64,000 nucleotides of DNA from Phytohabitans aurantiacus (GTDB lineage Bacteria > Actinomycetota > Actinomycetes > Mycobacteriales > Micromonosporaceae): positions 8,181 to 72,180 of the forward strand of contig NZ_BSDI01000057.1 in the NCBI RefSeq assembly GCF_027923225.1, in the 5' to 3' direction. The first letter of the stretch is position 1. Every line of letters starts with the position of its first letter. The position numbers and the translations under genes are program-made. The notes under the pieces were generated by a model. The model had not been told where the DNA came from. It saw only the letters and a list, made by a program, of their open reading frames with translations, and searched no databases. Shown here piece after piece: positions 24,641 through 32,830 of this stretch.

Positions 24641-24817
24641 GGCGCGGCACGCGCGCAAACCAGCACGGCACGCGCGCAAACCAGCACGGCACGCGCGCAA
24701 ACCAGCACGGCACACGCGCATAAGCGGCGCGGCACGCGCGCAAAGCAGCACGGCACGCGCGCAAAGCGGCGCGGCATGACCGAACAGAGGCACGGCATGA
24801 CCGAACAGAGGCACGGC
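24641..24817. repeat. 21-bp tandem repeat
   Basis: Three near-identical GGCACGCGCGCAAACCAGCAC units are followed by diverged CGCGCAAAG(C/T) units and then two copies of GGCATGACCGAACAGAGGCAC. The period stays near 21 bp. No spacer-repeat alternation is present, so this is not a CRISPR array. Confidence 0.78.
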
Positions 24818-24887
24818 GTCCGCGGTCAGAAGAGGCGGGGCAGAGGCGCGGGACGTGGGCGGGCGACGCCAGGCTAAGAGACGCGGG

Positions 24888-25571
24888 TTAGTCGAGCCAG
24901 TGGGCCTCGTCGCCCACGCGGACCTCGCCGGGCGTCTCGACGGCCGCGTACACGCCGAGTTTGTTGCCCAGCTCGCGGGCGACGTGGCGCAGTACCGCGC
25001 GGTCGTGCGGGACCGTCGTGGTCTCCTTGGTGATCATCACGCAGCGCTCGCACGGCATGGTGAACCGCAGCCGCATCCCGCCGATCGCCATCCGGCGGCC
25101 GGCCCAGCTCTCCTCGGGGTATCCGGTCGCGCCCTCGTCTACCGCGCCGTCGAGCAGCAGGTTTGGCCGGAAGCGCGTGATGTCGACCGCGCTGTCGGGC
25201 AGGGCGGCGGCGATGCTGCGCAGCGTCGTCGTGGTCATCAGGTTCAGCGCGCCCTCGACCCAGTGCGTCGTGTGCGTGTCGAGGGTGACCTTCGCGTCGA
25301 CGGCATCGCTGAGCAGGCTGTCGACGTCGGCTGCGTCGGAGCGGACCCGCCGGCCGTCTGGCAGGTGGAGCTCGACGACGCCGGGCTCGACGGTGACGGC
25401 CCGCACGCGCATGAGGCCCGGAACGTCGCCGGCCCACGTGTACTCGTCGCGATCGTCGCGGACGGCCATGCCCCGGTCTCCCTCGATGCCCATCATGCCG
25501 ACCGCGACGGATTCGAGCCGTTCGCCGCCGATGGACTTCACCGGGTACCGCCAGAGCTGCTCAAGGTGCAT
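24888..25571 (-). CDS. MOSC-domain protein
   Basis: A 227-residue protein with an N-terminal beta-barrel subdomain (MHLEQLWRYPVKSIGGERLE, GIEGDRGMAVRDDRDEYTWA) and a C-terminal MOSC domain (FRPNLLLDGAVDEGATGYPE, LRFTMPCERCVMITKETTTV). The cysteine in PCERC is the molybdenum-cofactor-associated position of the YiiM/mARC group. It may handle Moco-bound sulfur or reduce N-oxygenated compounds; it is slightly shorter than mARC. It is monocistronic, bordered by repeats on one side and by the ABC-2 operon on the other. Confidence 0.87.
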   Translation of the reverse strand: MHLEQLWRYPVKSIGGERLESVAVGMMGIEGDRGMAVRDDRDEYTWAGDVPGLMRVRAVTVEPGVVELHLPDGRRVRSDAADVDSLLSDAVDAKVTLDTHTTHWVEGALNLMTTTTLRSIAAALPDSAVDITRFRPNLLLDGAVDEGATGYPEESWAGRRMAIGGMRLRFTMPCERCVMITKETTTVPHDRAVLRHVARELGNKLGVYAAVETPGEVRVGDEAHWLD

Positions 25572-25627
25572 CCCGCGATTCTATCCACCAAACCCGCCCC
25601 CCACGGCCCGCCCCAACGGGAGACGCC

Positions 25628-26416
25628 CTACCCGCCCACACTCTCGTATCGACGCAATTCAATGCGCCACCACCCAAGAGCGGCCAAAAACAACGTCGCG
25701 CTGATGAGGGGAGACGCGACGGCGACCCCGGCGGGCACCGGTAGCGACGATGTCTGTCCAGTGAGGACGGCGACCGGGAAGTACGCGCAGAACGCGATCG
25801 GGAGTACGAAGACGAACACGGCCCAGGCCAGGTTGGGCAGGATGTGCAGCGGGTAGTTGCCGAAGGCGGCCATCAGCTCCTCGGTCCACTCCTGCCACAG
25901 TTTGACGGTGGGACGGCGCAGCGCGAAGGCTCCCAGGACGGTTTGCAGAGCCACCTCCAGCAGGGTGGCGCCGACCACCGAGGCCACCAGATAGCCGATG
26001 CGCCACGGCGTCCAGTCGATGTCCACCATCCGCACCGCGGCCGCGAACATGACGGCGACGACCGCCAGGCCACCGAACTCCGGCATGTGGAAATAGTTGA
26101 GCATCACCTGCCGGTACACCGGTAGCGGGCGCAGCAGAAAGGCATCGATCTTGCCGTCGGCGGTCAGCTCCGAGACCTGCCGCAGCCCGATGAAGAAACC
26201 GGAGGCGAAGGTGTGGCCAGCCAGCCGGACGCTCGCCACGAGCAGCACGTCACCGGCCGACCAGCCGCCGAGTCCGGGAAACCGGGTGATGACGACCGTG
26301 GCGAAGGCGACCACCGTCACCTGCCAGATGATCCCGACAGCGATCATGAAGATGAAGTCGGTCCGGTACTCCAGCGCCGCCTTGATGGACAGCTTGATGA
26401 ACCGCAGCGTGAGCAC
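25628..26416 (-). CDS. ABC-2 type transporter permease B
   Basis: A 262-residue membrane protein with six predicted segments; landmarks are IKAALEYRTDFIFMIAVGII, FFIGLRQVSELTADGKIDAF, LLRPLPVYRQVMLNYF and ILPNLAWAVFVFVLPIAFCA. It matches the paired ABC-2 permeases that follow a DrrA/NatA-like ATPase. It begins 3 bp after the first permease gene. The exported substrate is unknown. Confidence 0.85.
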   Translation of the reverse strand: MLTLRFIKLSIKAALEYRTDFIFMIAVGIIWQVTVVAFATVVITRFPGLGGWSAGDVLLVASVRLAGHTFASGFFIGLRQVSELTADGKIDAFLLRPLPVYRQVMLNYFHMPEFGGLAVVAVMFAAAVRMVDIDWTPWRIGYLVASVVGATLLEVALQTVLGAFALRRPTVKLWQEWTEELMAAFGNYPLHILPNLAWAVFVFVLPIAFCAYFPVAVLTGQTSSLPVPAGVAVASPLISATLFLAALGWWRIELRRYESVGG

Positions 26417-26419
26417 CGG

Positions 26420-27226
26420 TCAGCCTCCCTGCACGACGACCTGGCGGTCGGCGCGTCGCCAGAACCGGCGCAACACCAGCGCGAGCAGGACGATCCAGAT
26501 GACCTGGACAAGTACGTAGTGGCCGGCGTCGGCTGGCGGGATGCGGCCGACGTAGAGAGACAGCGGCACGTGCAGCGAGCTTTGGAACGGCAGCCACGAC
26601 GAGAGCGTCTGGAACCAGCCGGGGAAGAACCACAGTGGCGCGATGGCACCGGCGAACAGGTTCTGGGTCAGGTTGATCATCGCGCCGACGCCGAAGTTGT
26701 TCAGCGTCCAGAAGCAGGCCACGTCGACCAGAGCCAGCAGGTAGTAAAGCACCATCTGGCCCAGGACGAGGGTGAGCAGAAACAGCCCGGCCGCCGTCTT
26801 CGACGCCGGGCCTTCGACCAGACCGATCAGGCGGCAGACCGTGTACGCCGCCGCGGCCCACGCCAGCCCGTAGAGCTGGTCGCCGACCGCGCGCACCCAG
26901 TGGTACCGCTGGGGATCGACGGGGCGCAGATACCAGTACACGATGCTGCCGGTGCGGACGTGCTGGCGCACGGTGTCTCTGGCCAACCCGCGATCGGGCC
27001 CGCGCAGCCGCCCGTAAAGGGTGGCCAGCACGGCGTAGGTGACGGCCTGCCCGCGGTCCATGCCCGCGTTGAACGACACCGTCGCGTACAGCGCTGTCCA
27101 CAGGCACCAGGTCAGGAAGACCTGTGTGGACAGTTGCGTGACCACGCCCGCGAGGCGGCCCGGATGGTGGGTTTCATAGAGTACCGACCGCCGCGCGATC
27201 CGCCAGCCCTGTGCCAGCTCGCTCAC
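26420..27226 (-). CDS. ABC-2 type transporter permease A
   Basis: A 268-residue membrane protein with six predicted segments: IARRSVLYETHHPGRLAGVV, VFLTWCLWTALYATVSFNAG, GSIVYWYLRPVDPQRY, GQMVLYYLLALVDVACFWTL and FPGWFQTLSSWLPFQSSL. It is homologous in layout to the permease downstream. Its start overlaps the ATPase stop by 4 bp. Confidence 0.85.
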   Translation of the reverse strand: MSELAQGWRIARRSVLYETHHPGRLAGVVTQLSTQVFLTWCLWTALYATVSFNAGMDRGQAVTYAVLATLYGRLRGPDRGLARDTVRQHVRTGSIVYWYLRPVDPQRYHWVRAVGDQLYGLAWAAAAYTVCRLIGLVEGPASKTAAGLFLLTLVLGQMVLYYLLALVDVACFWTLNNFGVGAMINLTQNLFAGAIAPLWFFPGWFQTLSSWLPFQSSLHVPLSLYVGRIPPADAGHYVLVQVIWIVLLALVLRRFWRRADRQVVVQGG

Positions 27227-28212
27227 GCGGTCACGGCCGCACGCTTGCGATAGACGGCGGCCATGATGTCTTCCAGGTCGTCGCCGTGCGTCTCCAGGTC
27301 GGTCACGTCGTCTCTGTCCAGAAGGGACCGCATCAGCTCGCGCTTGGCGGTCGGGTCGACGCCGGCGAACACGTGGGCGTCACCCACCTTCTCGCCGGGC
27401 CCGGGGATGCCTGGCGGCACCTCGCCCGTCGCGAACGTGACCCTGACCTTCCATCCGGACCCGTACTCCTTCTGCAGCTCGGCCAGGCCACCGTCGTAGA
27501 CGACCCGGCCCTCGTTCACGAGCAGCACCCGCCGGGCGAGGCGGGCCACCTCGGCCATGTCGTGCGTGGTCAGGATGACGGTGCGGGACCGCTGCTCCAC
27601 CTGGTACCGGATGAACTCGCGGACCTGTTCCTTGGCGACGGCGTCCATGCCGATGGTCGGCTCGTCGAGGAAGATGATCGGCGGGTCGTGCAGCAGCGCG
27701 GCGGCCAGGTCGCAGCGCACCCGCTGCCCGAGTGACATCTGTCGCGGGCGCCGCTGCCAGAAGCTGGCCAGTTCGAGCAGCCCGTCCAGTTCCTCCAGCC
27801 GCGTGCGGTACGCCTCCTGCTCGATCTTGAAGATGTCGCGGAGCATCGTGAACGACTCGACCGCCGGCAGGTCCCACCACAGCTGCGTACGCTGGCCGAA
27901 CACCGCGCCGATCCGCCGCGCGTTCACCTTGCGGTCGAGGTGCGGCACCTGCCCGGCGACCCGGGCCTCGCCGTCGCTGGGCACCAGTACCCCGGCGAGC
28001 ATCTTGATGGTGGTCGACTTGCCGGCGCCGTTGGGCCCGAGCAGGGCGAGCAGTTCGCCGCGCGCGACGCTGAACGACACCTCCTCGACCGCGACGGTGT
28101 CGGCGCGCTCGGGCGCCACGAGCGACCGCAGCGCACCCACGAAACCGGGCCGGCGCACCGAGGTGGTGAAGACCTTGCGCAGTCGCCGCGCCTCGATGGC
28201 TGGGCCGTCCAT
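27223..28212 (-). CDS. ABC-2 type transporter, ATP-binding protein
   Basis: A 329-residue ATPase: Walker A LGPNGAGKSTT, Q-loop region GAVFGQRTQLWWDLPAVESF, signature MSLGQRVRCDLAAALL, Walker B IIFLDEPTIGMD and H-loop VILTTHDMAEVARLARRVLL. The signature is MSLGQ rather than LSGGQ, which is normal in this subfamily. A C-terminal regulatory part with KVRVTFATGEVP follows. It is the first gene of the operon and drives export through permeases A and B. Similar operons export lipids, antibiotics or polysaccharide units. Confidence 0.9.
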   Translation of the reverse strand: MDGPAIEARRLRKVFTTSVRRPGFVGALRSLVAPERADTVAVEEVSFSVARGELLALLGPNGAGKSTTIKMLAGVLVPSDGEARVAGQVPHLDRKVNARRIGAVFGQRTQLWWDLPAVESFTMLRDIFKIEQEAYRTRLEELDGLLELASFWQRRPRQMSLGQRVRCDLAAALLHDPPIIFLDEPTIGMDAVAKEQVREFIRYQVEQRSRTVILTTHDMAEVARLARRVLLVNEGRVVYDGGLAELQKEYGSGWKVRVTFATGEVPPGIPGPGEKVGDAHVFAGVDPTAKRELMRSLLDRDDVTDLETHGDDLEDIMAAVYRKRAAVTA

Positions 28213-28288
28213 CGCTACCTCCGGATTCCCGCCACCGTTAGTGGATCAAGGAAGAGGGAGGCAGTCTGCCACAGCGGCGCGCTTTATC

Positions 28289-30337
28289 TCAACCCTTATA
28301 CGATGGGGCTGCGGAGAGCCACTGGACGACCTCCGGGCCGGGCATCGGGTGCGCGGCGATCCAGCCCTGGATCAGCGTGCATCCGGCCTCGGCGAGGAGC
28401 TGCCGCGTGTACTCGTTCTCCACGCCCTCGGCCACGGTGCGGATGCCGAGCGTCCGGGCCATCTCCACAATGGAGCGTACGATCGCGGCGTCGTCCCGGT
28501 TGTCGGCCATCCCGCTGACGAACGAACGGTCGATCTTGATTTCGCTGATCGGCAGGCGGCGCAGGTGCTGCAGCGACGAGTACCCGGTGCCGAAGTCGTC
28601 GAGCGAGACCGCGACGCCCAGCGCGGCGATCCGGTTGACGGTGGCCTGTACCCTGCTGGGATCCGCGAGCAGCGCGCTCTCGGTGATCTCCACCTGTATC
28701 CGATCCGGCGGCACGTCCCGCTCGTCCAGCCGCCGGGCCAGGTGGGTGGCGAGAGCGTCGCTGTACAGGTCACGGACGCTCACGTTGAGCGAGGCGCGGA
28801 TCGCCAGCCCGTCGCTTCGCCACGCCGCCAGCTGCGCCGTGACGTCGTCGATGACCCTCATGGTGATCTGCTGCATGACCGAGCTGTGCTCGGCGACGCT
28901 GAGCAGGTCGCGCGTGGGCACCGGCCCGTGTACCGGATGGCACCAGCGCAGCAGCGCCTCCACGCTGTGCGTCTCGCCCGTCGCGAGCGACACCTGGGGC
29001 TGGTAGTGCATGGCGATCTGCTCCGGCCGCCGGGCGGTCAGCGCGTCCCGGAAGTCGGTGAGCAGCTTCAACCGCTCGGGGCTGTTCTGGTCGGCCCGCG
29101 CCAGGTACGTCGCGACCGCGTCGCCGCGCTGCTTCGCCTCGTACATCGCCACGTCGGCGTGGCGCAGCAGGGTGGGAAAGTCCTCACCGTCCGAATAGGA
29201 CGCGATGCCCAGCGAGGCGGTGACGTCGATCTGGAGCCGGTCCAGCCGCACCGGTTCAGCCAGCGCGTGCACGACCGTGTCCGCCACCCGCTCCGCCTCC
29301 TCGGGCGTGTCGGTGACGAGCAGGATGGCGAACTCGTCGCCGCCGAGCCGCGCGACGATCGCCTCCGGCGGCTGCACCGCCGAGATCCGCTGGGCCACCG
29401 CGATCAGCAGCCGGTCGCCGACGTCGTGGCCGAGCGTGTCGTTGACGTGCTTGAAGCGGTCGAGGTCGAGCATCAGCAGCGACGGCGTCGCCGGGCCTCG
29501 CGCGCCGTCCGGCGACACCTGCCGGCTGGCCGCCAGCAGGTCGCGGAAGCCGGCACGCAGGCCGGTACGGTTAGCCAGTCCGGTGAGCGGGTCCAGGCGG
29601 GCGGCCCGGTCCCGTTCGGCGGACAGTCGCGCCATCCGCTGGACGGCCAGCAGCGGCACGAAGATCAGCGGCAGGAACCCCACGTTGATGTGCGCGGCGA
29701 CGGCCAGCACCGGGCTCAGCAGGAGCAGGGAAGCCTTGAACAGCAACTGGTTGCCCAGTGCGTGGGTCAGGCCCCGGGATCGGGCGGGCAGGCCGCGCAG
29801 CACCGAGTGGCCGTACTCCAGCACCGCGTACGCGACGAGCCAGGCCGCGACCGCCCCCACGACGGTGAGCGCGTCGGTGACGATGTTGGTCGGCCCGTCG
29901 CGCTCGAAAGGGTCCGGTTGTCCCAGCCACAGCACCGCCGCGGCGGCCACGAACGCGAGCGTGTACTGCCCCCACGCCTTGACGCCGTCGACCATCGGGG
30001 CGTGCAGCTTCCACCGCACCAGCGCCACCGCGAGCGCCTGCGCCGCGATCGCCGGGCCGAGACCCCAGCAGAGCAGGATCGCGAAGGTGAAGCAGATCGT
30101 GGGGCACACGATCATCTGTGGTCGGCCGGGCGCGGGCGACTCGATGAAGGCCAGGCCGCCGGCCAGTACGGCGAGGACGGTCATCAGCCACATCGAGGGA
30201 TACCTGGTGGCCGTCTCGACCACGTGCCCGGCGGTCAACGCCATCACCACCACGGCCGCGCCGCCGGTAGCCACCGTGTAGAGCCGCAGGAGCCGTTGCC
30301 TCGTCCATCGGCTCCTCGCCACGGTCGCCACCGCCAC
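28289..30337 (-). CDS. Membrane-bound GGDEF-EAL protein (c-di-GMP turnover)
   Basis: A 682-residue protein from the chosen GTG (preceded by GAGGGGG; the frame stays open 21 codons further). Residues up to about 235 hold seven to eight membrane segments of MHYT/MASE-like character. The GGDEF domain has DPLTGLANRTGL, LMLDLDRFKHVNDTLGHDVG and an intact LGGDEF (332-336). The EAL domain has an intact EALLRW (460-465), LNVSV, EITES, DDFGTGYSS, IKIDRSF and AEGVEN. No RxxD inhibitory site precedes GGDEF. Both diguanylate cyclase and phosphodiesterase activities are therefore possible. Confidence 0.88.
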   Translation of the reverse strand: MAVATVARSRWTRQRLLRLYTVATGGAAVVVMALTAGHVVETATRYPSMWLMTVLAVLAGGLAFIESPAPGRPQMIVCPTICFTFAILLCWGLGPAIAAQALAVALVRWKLHAPMVDGVKAWGQYTLAFVAAAAVLWLGQPDPFERDGPTNIVTDALTVVGAVAAWLVAYAVLEYGHSVLRGLPARSRGLTHALGNQLLFKASLLLLSPVLAVAAHINVGFLPLIFVPLLAVQRMARLSAERDRAARLDPLTGLANRTGLRAGFRDLLAASRQVSPDGARGPATPSLLMLDLDRFKHVNDTLGHDVGDRLLIAVAQRISAVQPPEAIVARLGGDEFAILLVTDTPEEAERVADTVVHALAEPVRLDRLQIDVTASLGIASYSDGEDFPTLLRHADVAMYEAKQRGDAVATYLARADQNSPERLKLLTDFRDALTARRPEQIAMHYQPQVSLATGETHSVEALLRWCHPVHGPVPTRDLLSVAEHSSVMQQITMRVIDDVTAQLAAWRSDGLAIRASLNVSVRDLYSDALATHLARRLDERDVPPDRIQVEITESALLADPSRVQATVNRIAALGVAVSLDDFGTGYSSLQHLRRLPISEIKIDRSFVSGMADNRDDAAIVRSIVEMARTLGIRTVAEGVENEYTRQLLAEAGCTLIQGWIAAHPMPGPEVVQWLSAAPSYKG

Positions 30338-30535
30338 GCCTACCCCCTCAACCGCCCATGCCCCCTGACCGGCCCAAAGAGTAACCCGAACAATACTCAC
30401 CGCAACGCCATATGAGCTGTTTATGCCTCGATAGCCGGATATCTACTCGCTCACCTCATGACCTTCCGCATGCAGTCGCGCGGGCCGTCCGGGCGTCTGA
30501 ATAGGTGAACCGGAAACCATGAGGAGATTCCAGAC

Positions 30536-31517
30536 GTGCGTGATGCGGAACGTGACGAGTTCAGGCAGTTCGTCGTCGCCCGGGGCGGCGGGCTGGGATC
30601 CGGCGCCGCCCACCACCTCGCCCGCGTCGCCCGAGCCGCGAAACGTGCCGTGGCAGGTGCTCGACCCGAAGACCGGCCGGTACCGCGACGTGAATGTCGG
30701 CGCGGTCACCACCCCCACCGCCGACCTGCGGTACGCGATGGTCGCACCCCTGGGCGAGTCCTTGAACCGGATCGGTCGCTACGAGACCACGACCGGGAAG
30801 ATCCGCTGGTACGACCTGCCGTTCGAGGTCTCCGGCGCGTACATCTCGCCGGACGGGCGGCACGCGGCGGTCCTCCACTACGGCTGGATTGGCCAACCGA
30901 CGAGCGGCCCGGAGATGGCGGTCGTCGACCTGACCACCGGCCAGGTGAAGCCCTTCGAGCTGGACGCGGCCACCCTGTCCGCCGCGTGGACGACGCTGGA
31001 TGGCCCCGACGGAACCGTCTTCGACGTGCCCCAGCTGCCACTGTCCATGGTGTCCTGGAAGCCGGACAGCCGGCATTTCACGTTGGGCAACGTGATCCTC
31101 GATCTCGATGGCCGCAGGACCGGTGTGCTGCCGGTGCCGGCCGGCACGCTGATGCTGGGCTTGGCTCCCGACGGCGCGGGCGTCCTCGTCAACCCCGGCA
31201 AGAAGGCCGGCACCTTCGCCCTCACCGACCGCGCCGGCGGGCTCGCCCGCGAGGTCACCGTCACCTGGCCCTGCCCGTCCGACCCGCCCTGCCCCAACTG
31301 GGCGCCGACCTTCATCGGCTGGCGCGGGCCCGACCAGATCCTCATCTGGCACTCCCCCGCGCCGGACAAGTCGGACGCCACCATCGAGGCACTCGACCTG
31401 CGCACCGGCACCCGCGAGACGGTCCACCACATCGGCGGCAGCCCGACGATCGATCGGATCATCATCGCGTCCTCCGCCCACCTGTCCGACCGGGCAAGGA
31501 AGACAACCGCGTTCTGA
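30536..31517 (+). pseudogene. Fusion remnant: SigE-family sigma factor start joined out of frame to a beta-propeller protein
   Basis: The only start with a ribosome site (GAGGA before the GTG at 30536) opens VRDAERDEFRQFVVAR, the typical first residues of SigE-family sigma factors. That frame then becomes meaningless. A second frame from about 30575 to the stop at 31517 encodes a long WD40/TolB-like extracellular domain: EPRNVPWQVLDPKTGRYRDV, PTADLRYAMVAPLGESLNRI, GAYISPDGRHAAVLHYGWIG, WPCPSDPPCPNWAPTFIGWR and RETVHHIGG. It lacks its own N-terminus and membrane anchor. A deletion seems to have joined gene 1 codon 16 to the linker of gene 2. An ATG at 30519 is in the second frame, but no ribosome site is visible before it. 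Confidence 0.6.
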
Positions 31518-31574
31518 GCTGCCGCGACGCCCGCCGCGCGCAAGACCGTCGCTCCCGCGGCCTCCCCCTCCGCG
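31516..31574 (+). repeat. Dispersed repeat family B, copy 2
   Basis: GAGCTGCCGCGACGCCCGCC, then CAAGACCGTCGCTCCCGCGG, CCTCCCCCTCCGCG. It overlaps the stop codon of the propeller remnant by two bases. It faces copy 3 about 140 bp to the right; the interval between them contains no gene. Confidence 0.75.
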
Positions 31575-31713
31575 CCTACACAACCCACGCGGGCGAAGCA
31601 ACAAATCCCTGATATCGCGGCTTCCGGATGCCGCCGAGGCGACAAAAACAGGGTTTCTGACGCCTCAGCCACGGCCGGACGGCGAGGCGCCGACAAGCGC
31701 AGAGCGTGACCAC

Positions 31714-31774
31714 ACGCGGCGGGTGAGGCCGCGGGAGCAACGGCATGGCGCACGACGAACGTCGCGGTAGCTCA
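31714..31774 (-). repeat. Dispersed repeat family B, copy 3 (inverted)
   Basis: Read on the minus strand it starts TGAGCTACCGCGACG and ends with the CCTCACC...CCGCG tail, with a diverged middle. It sits 3 bp from the DUF488 stop codon. Copies 2 and 3 therefore each begin at a stop codon and point towards each other, as terminators of convergent genes would. Confidence 0.68.
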
Positions 31775-31776
31775 CA

Positions 31777-32262
31777 TCACAGGTGCTCGGTCGTGACGCC
31801 GTGCCGGTCGGCCAGCCGCTGGGCGATCAACGAGCGGTGGCAGGCCGCGGGGTCGGCCTCGACACAGAGCAACGCCGCGGTCCCGCCGCCCGGCAGCGCC
31901 GACACGATCGGCGTGAGGTCGGCGCGGTCGAGGATCTCGGTGGTGTAGCGGCGAATGTACTCGGCCGCCAGCTCGCGGCGCGTGCGCTTGCCGACCCCTC
32001 GGCGGTCGTCGTCGGCGTACTGGAGCTGGCGCAGCTCGGTGGTCGGGGCGAGCTCGGCGTGGTGTTCGTAGGCGATCCCGGCACCGGCGAGGGCCGCCTG
32101 CAACCGGAGCGAGTTCGCCCAGGCGTACTCGGGTCCGCGCACACCGCGGCGCTGGCGCACGTCGAGCAGCAGGCGGACGTCCGCGTCCCGCAGCCGTCGC
32201 AGGAAGGACTCGACGTCGAAGCCGTAGACGCCGATCGTCACGATTGTGCGCACTGCGATCAC
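31777..32262 (-). CDS. DUF488 domain-containing protein
   Basis: A 161-residue protein from a GTG start (VIAVRTIVTIGVYGFDVESF). DUF488 landmarks are LLLDVRQRRGVRGPEYAWAN, RLQAALAGAGIAYEHHAELA, and ALLCVEADPAACHRSLIAQR with the conserved Cys-His pair. Another GTG nine bases downstream fits the ribosome site GAGAGG equally well. Members are cytoplasmic, occur widely and have no settled function; a nucleic-acid or nucleotide role has been suggested. It precedes the B repeat and is followed upstream by the RidA gene on the same strand. Confidence 0.83.
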   Translation of the reverse strand: MIAVRTIVTIGVYGFDVESFLRRLRDADVRLLLDVRQRRGVRGPEYAWANSLRLQAALAGAGIAYEHHAELAPTTELRQLQYADDDRRGVGKRTRRELAAEYIRRYTTEILDRADLTPIVSALPGGGTAALLCVEADPAACHRSLIAQRLADRHGVTTEHL

Positions 32263-32320
32263 CCATCCTCTCGCTACTCGTGCCGGACCGGCCGGCACGA
32301 GTAGCGCACCGGAGGTCACG

Positions 32321-32722
32321 TCACGCGACGGCGGTGCCTTCTAGTTCGACCAGTTGGCCGGGGATCGCCAGCCGTGTCACCCCGAGCATCGTGGTGGTCG
32401 GGGCCACCCGGGCGGCGCCCAGCCGCGACGCCAGCACACCGTAGTGCGGGAACAGCTGGTCGACGTCGGTGGTGTAGACGTTGAGCCGGACGAGGTTCGC
32501 GAGGGACATGCCGGCCTCGGCGAGCACGGCCTCCAGGTTGTCGAGGCTCAGCGCCAACTGCGCCGCCATGTCACCATCGTGCTGGGGCTTGCCGTCGGCG
32601 CTCATCGCGGTCTGCCCGGAGCAGTACAGGGTCCGGGTGTGCCCGGAGACGATCTCACCCTGGTTGAAACCCATCTCGACGGACCACGTCACCGGGTTGA
32701 CCGCCGTTCGTTCCACTGCCAC
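32321..32722 (-). CDS. RidA family protein
   Basis: A 133-residue protein of the RidA/YjgF/UK114 group: VNPVTWSVEMGFNQGEIVSG, TLYCSGQTAMSADGKPQHDG, MAAQLALSLDNLEAVLAEAG, LVRLNVYTTDVDQLFPHYGV and the C-terminal PGQLVELEGTAVA. The Arg of the RLNVYTTD motif is kept; the terminal glutamate motif is VELEGTAVA. RidA proteins hydrolyse reactive enamines and imines. The GTG start is preceded by GGAG with a 5-bp spacer. It is divergent from the WYL regulator, which probably regulates it. Confidence 0.88.
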   Translation of the reverse strand: MAVERTAVNPVTWSVEMGFNQGEIVSGHTRTLYCSGQTAMSADGKPQHDGDMAAQLALSLDNLEAVLAEAGMSLANLVRLNVYTTDVDQLFPHYGVLASRLGAARVAPTTTMLGVTRLAIPGQLVELEGTAVA

Positions 32723-32791
32723 AACCGCTCCATTCGATTCATTGAGAGTAAGGACGTCTTCGACGCCGTCGTGGCGAGCCTGCCAACAAAT

Positions 32792-32810
32792 CACGACATC
32801 CTGTGTCGTG
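32792..32810. promoter_or_regulatory. Palindrome upstream of the second WYL regulator
   Basis: CACGACA-TCCTG-TGTCGTG is a 7-bp perfect inverted repeat with a 5-bp centre. It lies 20 bp before the regulator ATG and 69 bp from the divergent RidA start. A dimeric regulator acting on both genes is the simplest reading. Confidence 0.6.
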
Positions 32811-32830
32811 TATTCCTGTAAAGTTTTCGG

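Noticed and set aside
24641..24817. A CRISPR array
   Set aside because: The units are contiguous 21-bp tandem repeats without unique spacers, and no cas gene is present.
27557..30415. A 952-codon open frame on the plus strand
   Set aside because: It is antisense to the ABC ATPase and GGDEF-EAL genes, is Arg/Gly/Val-rich without domains, and arises from GC-biased third positions.
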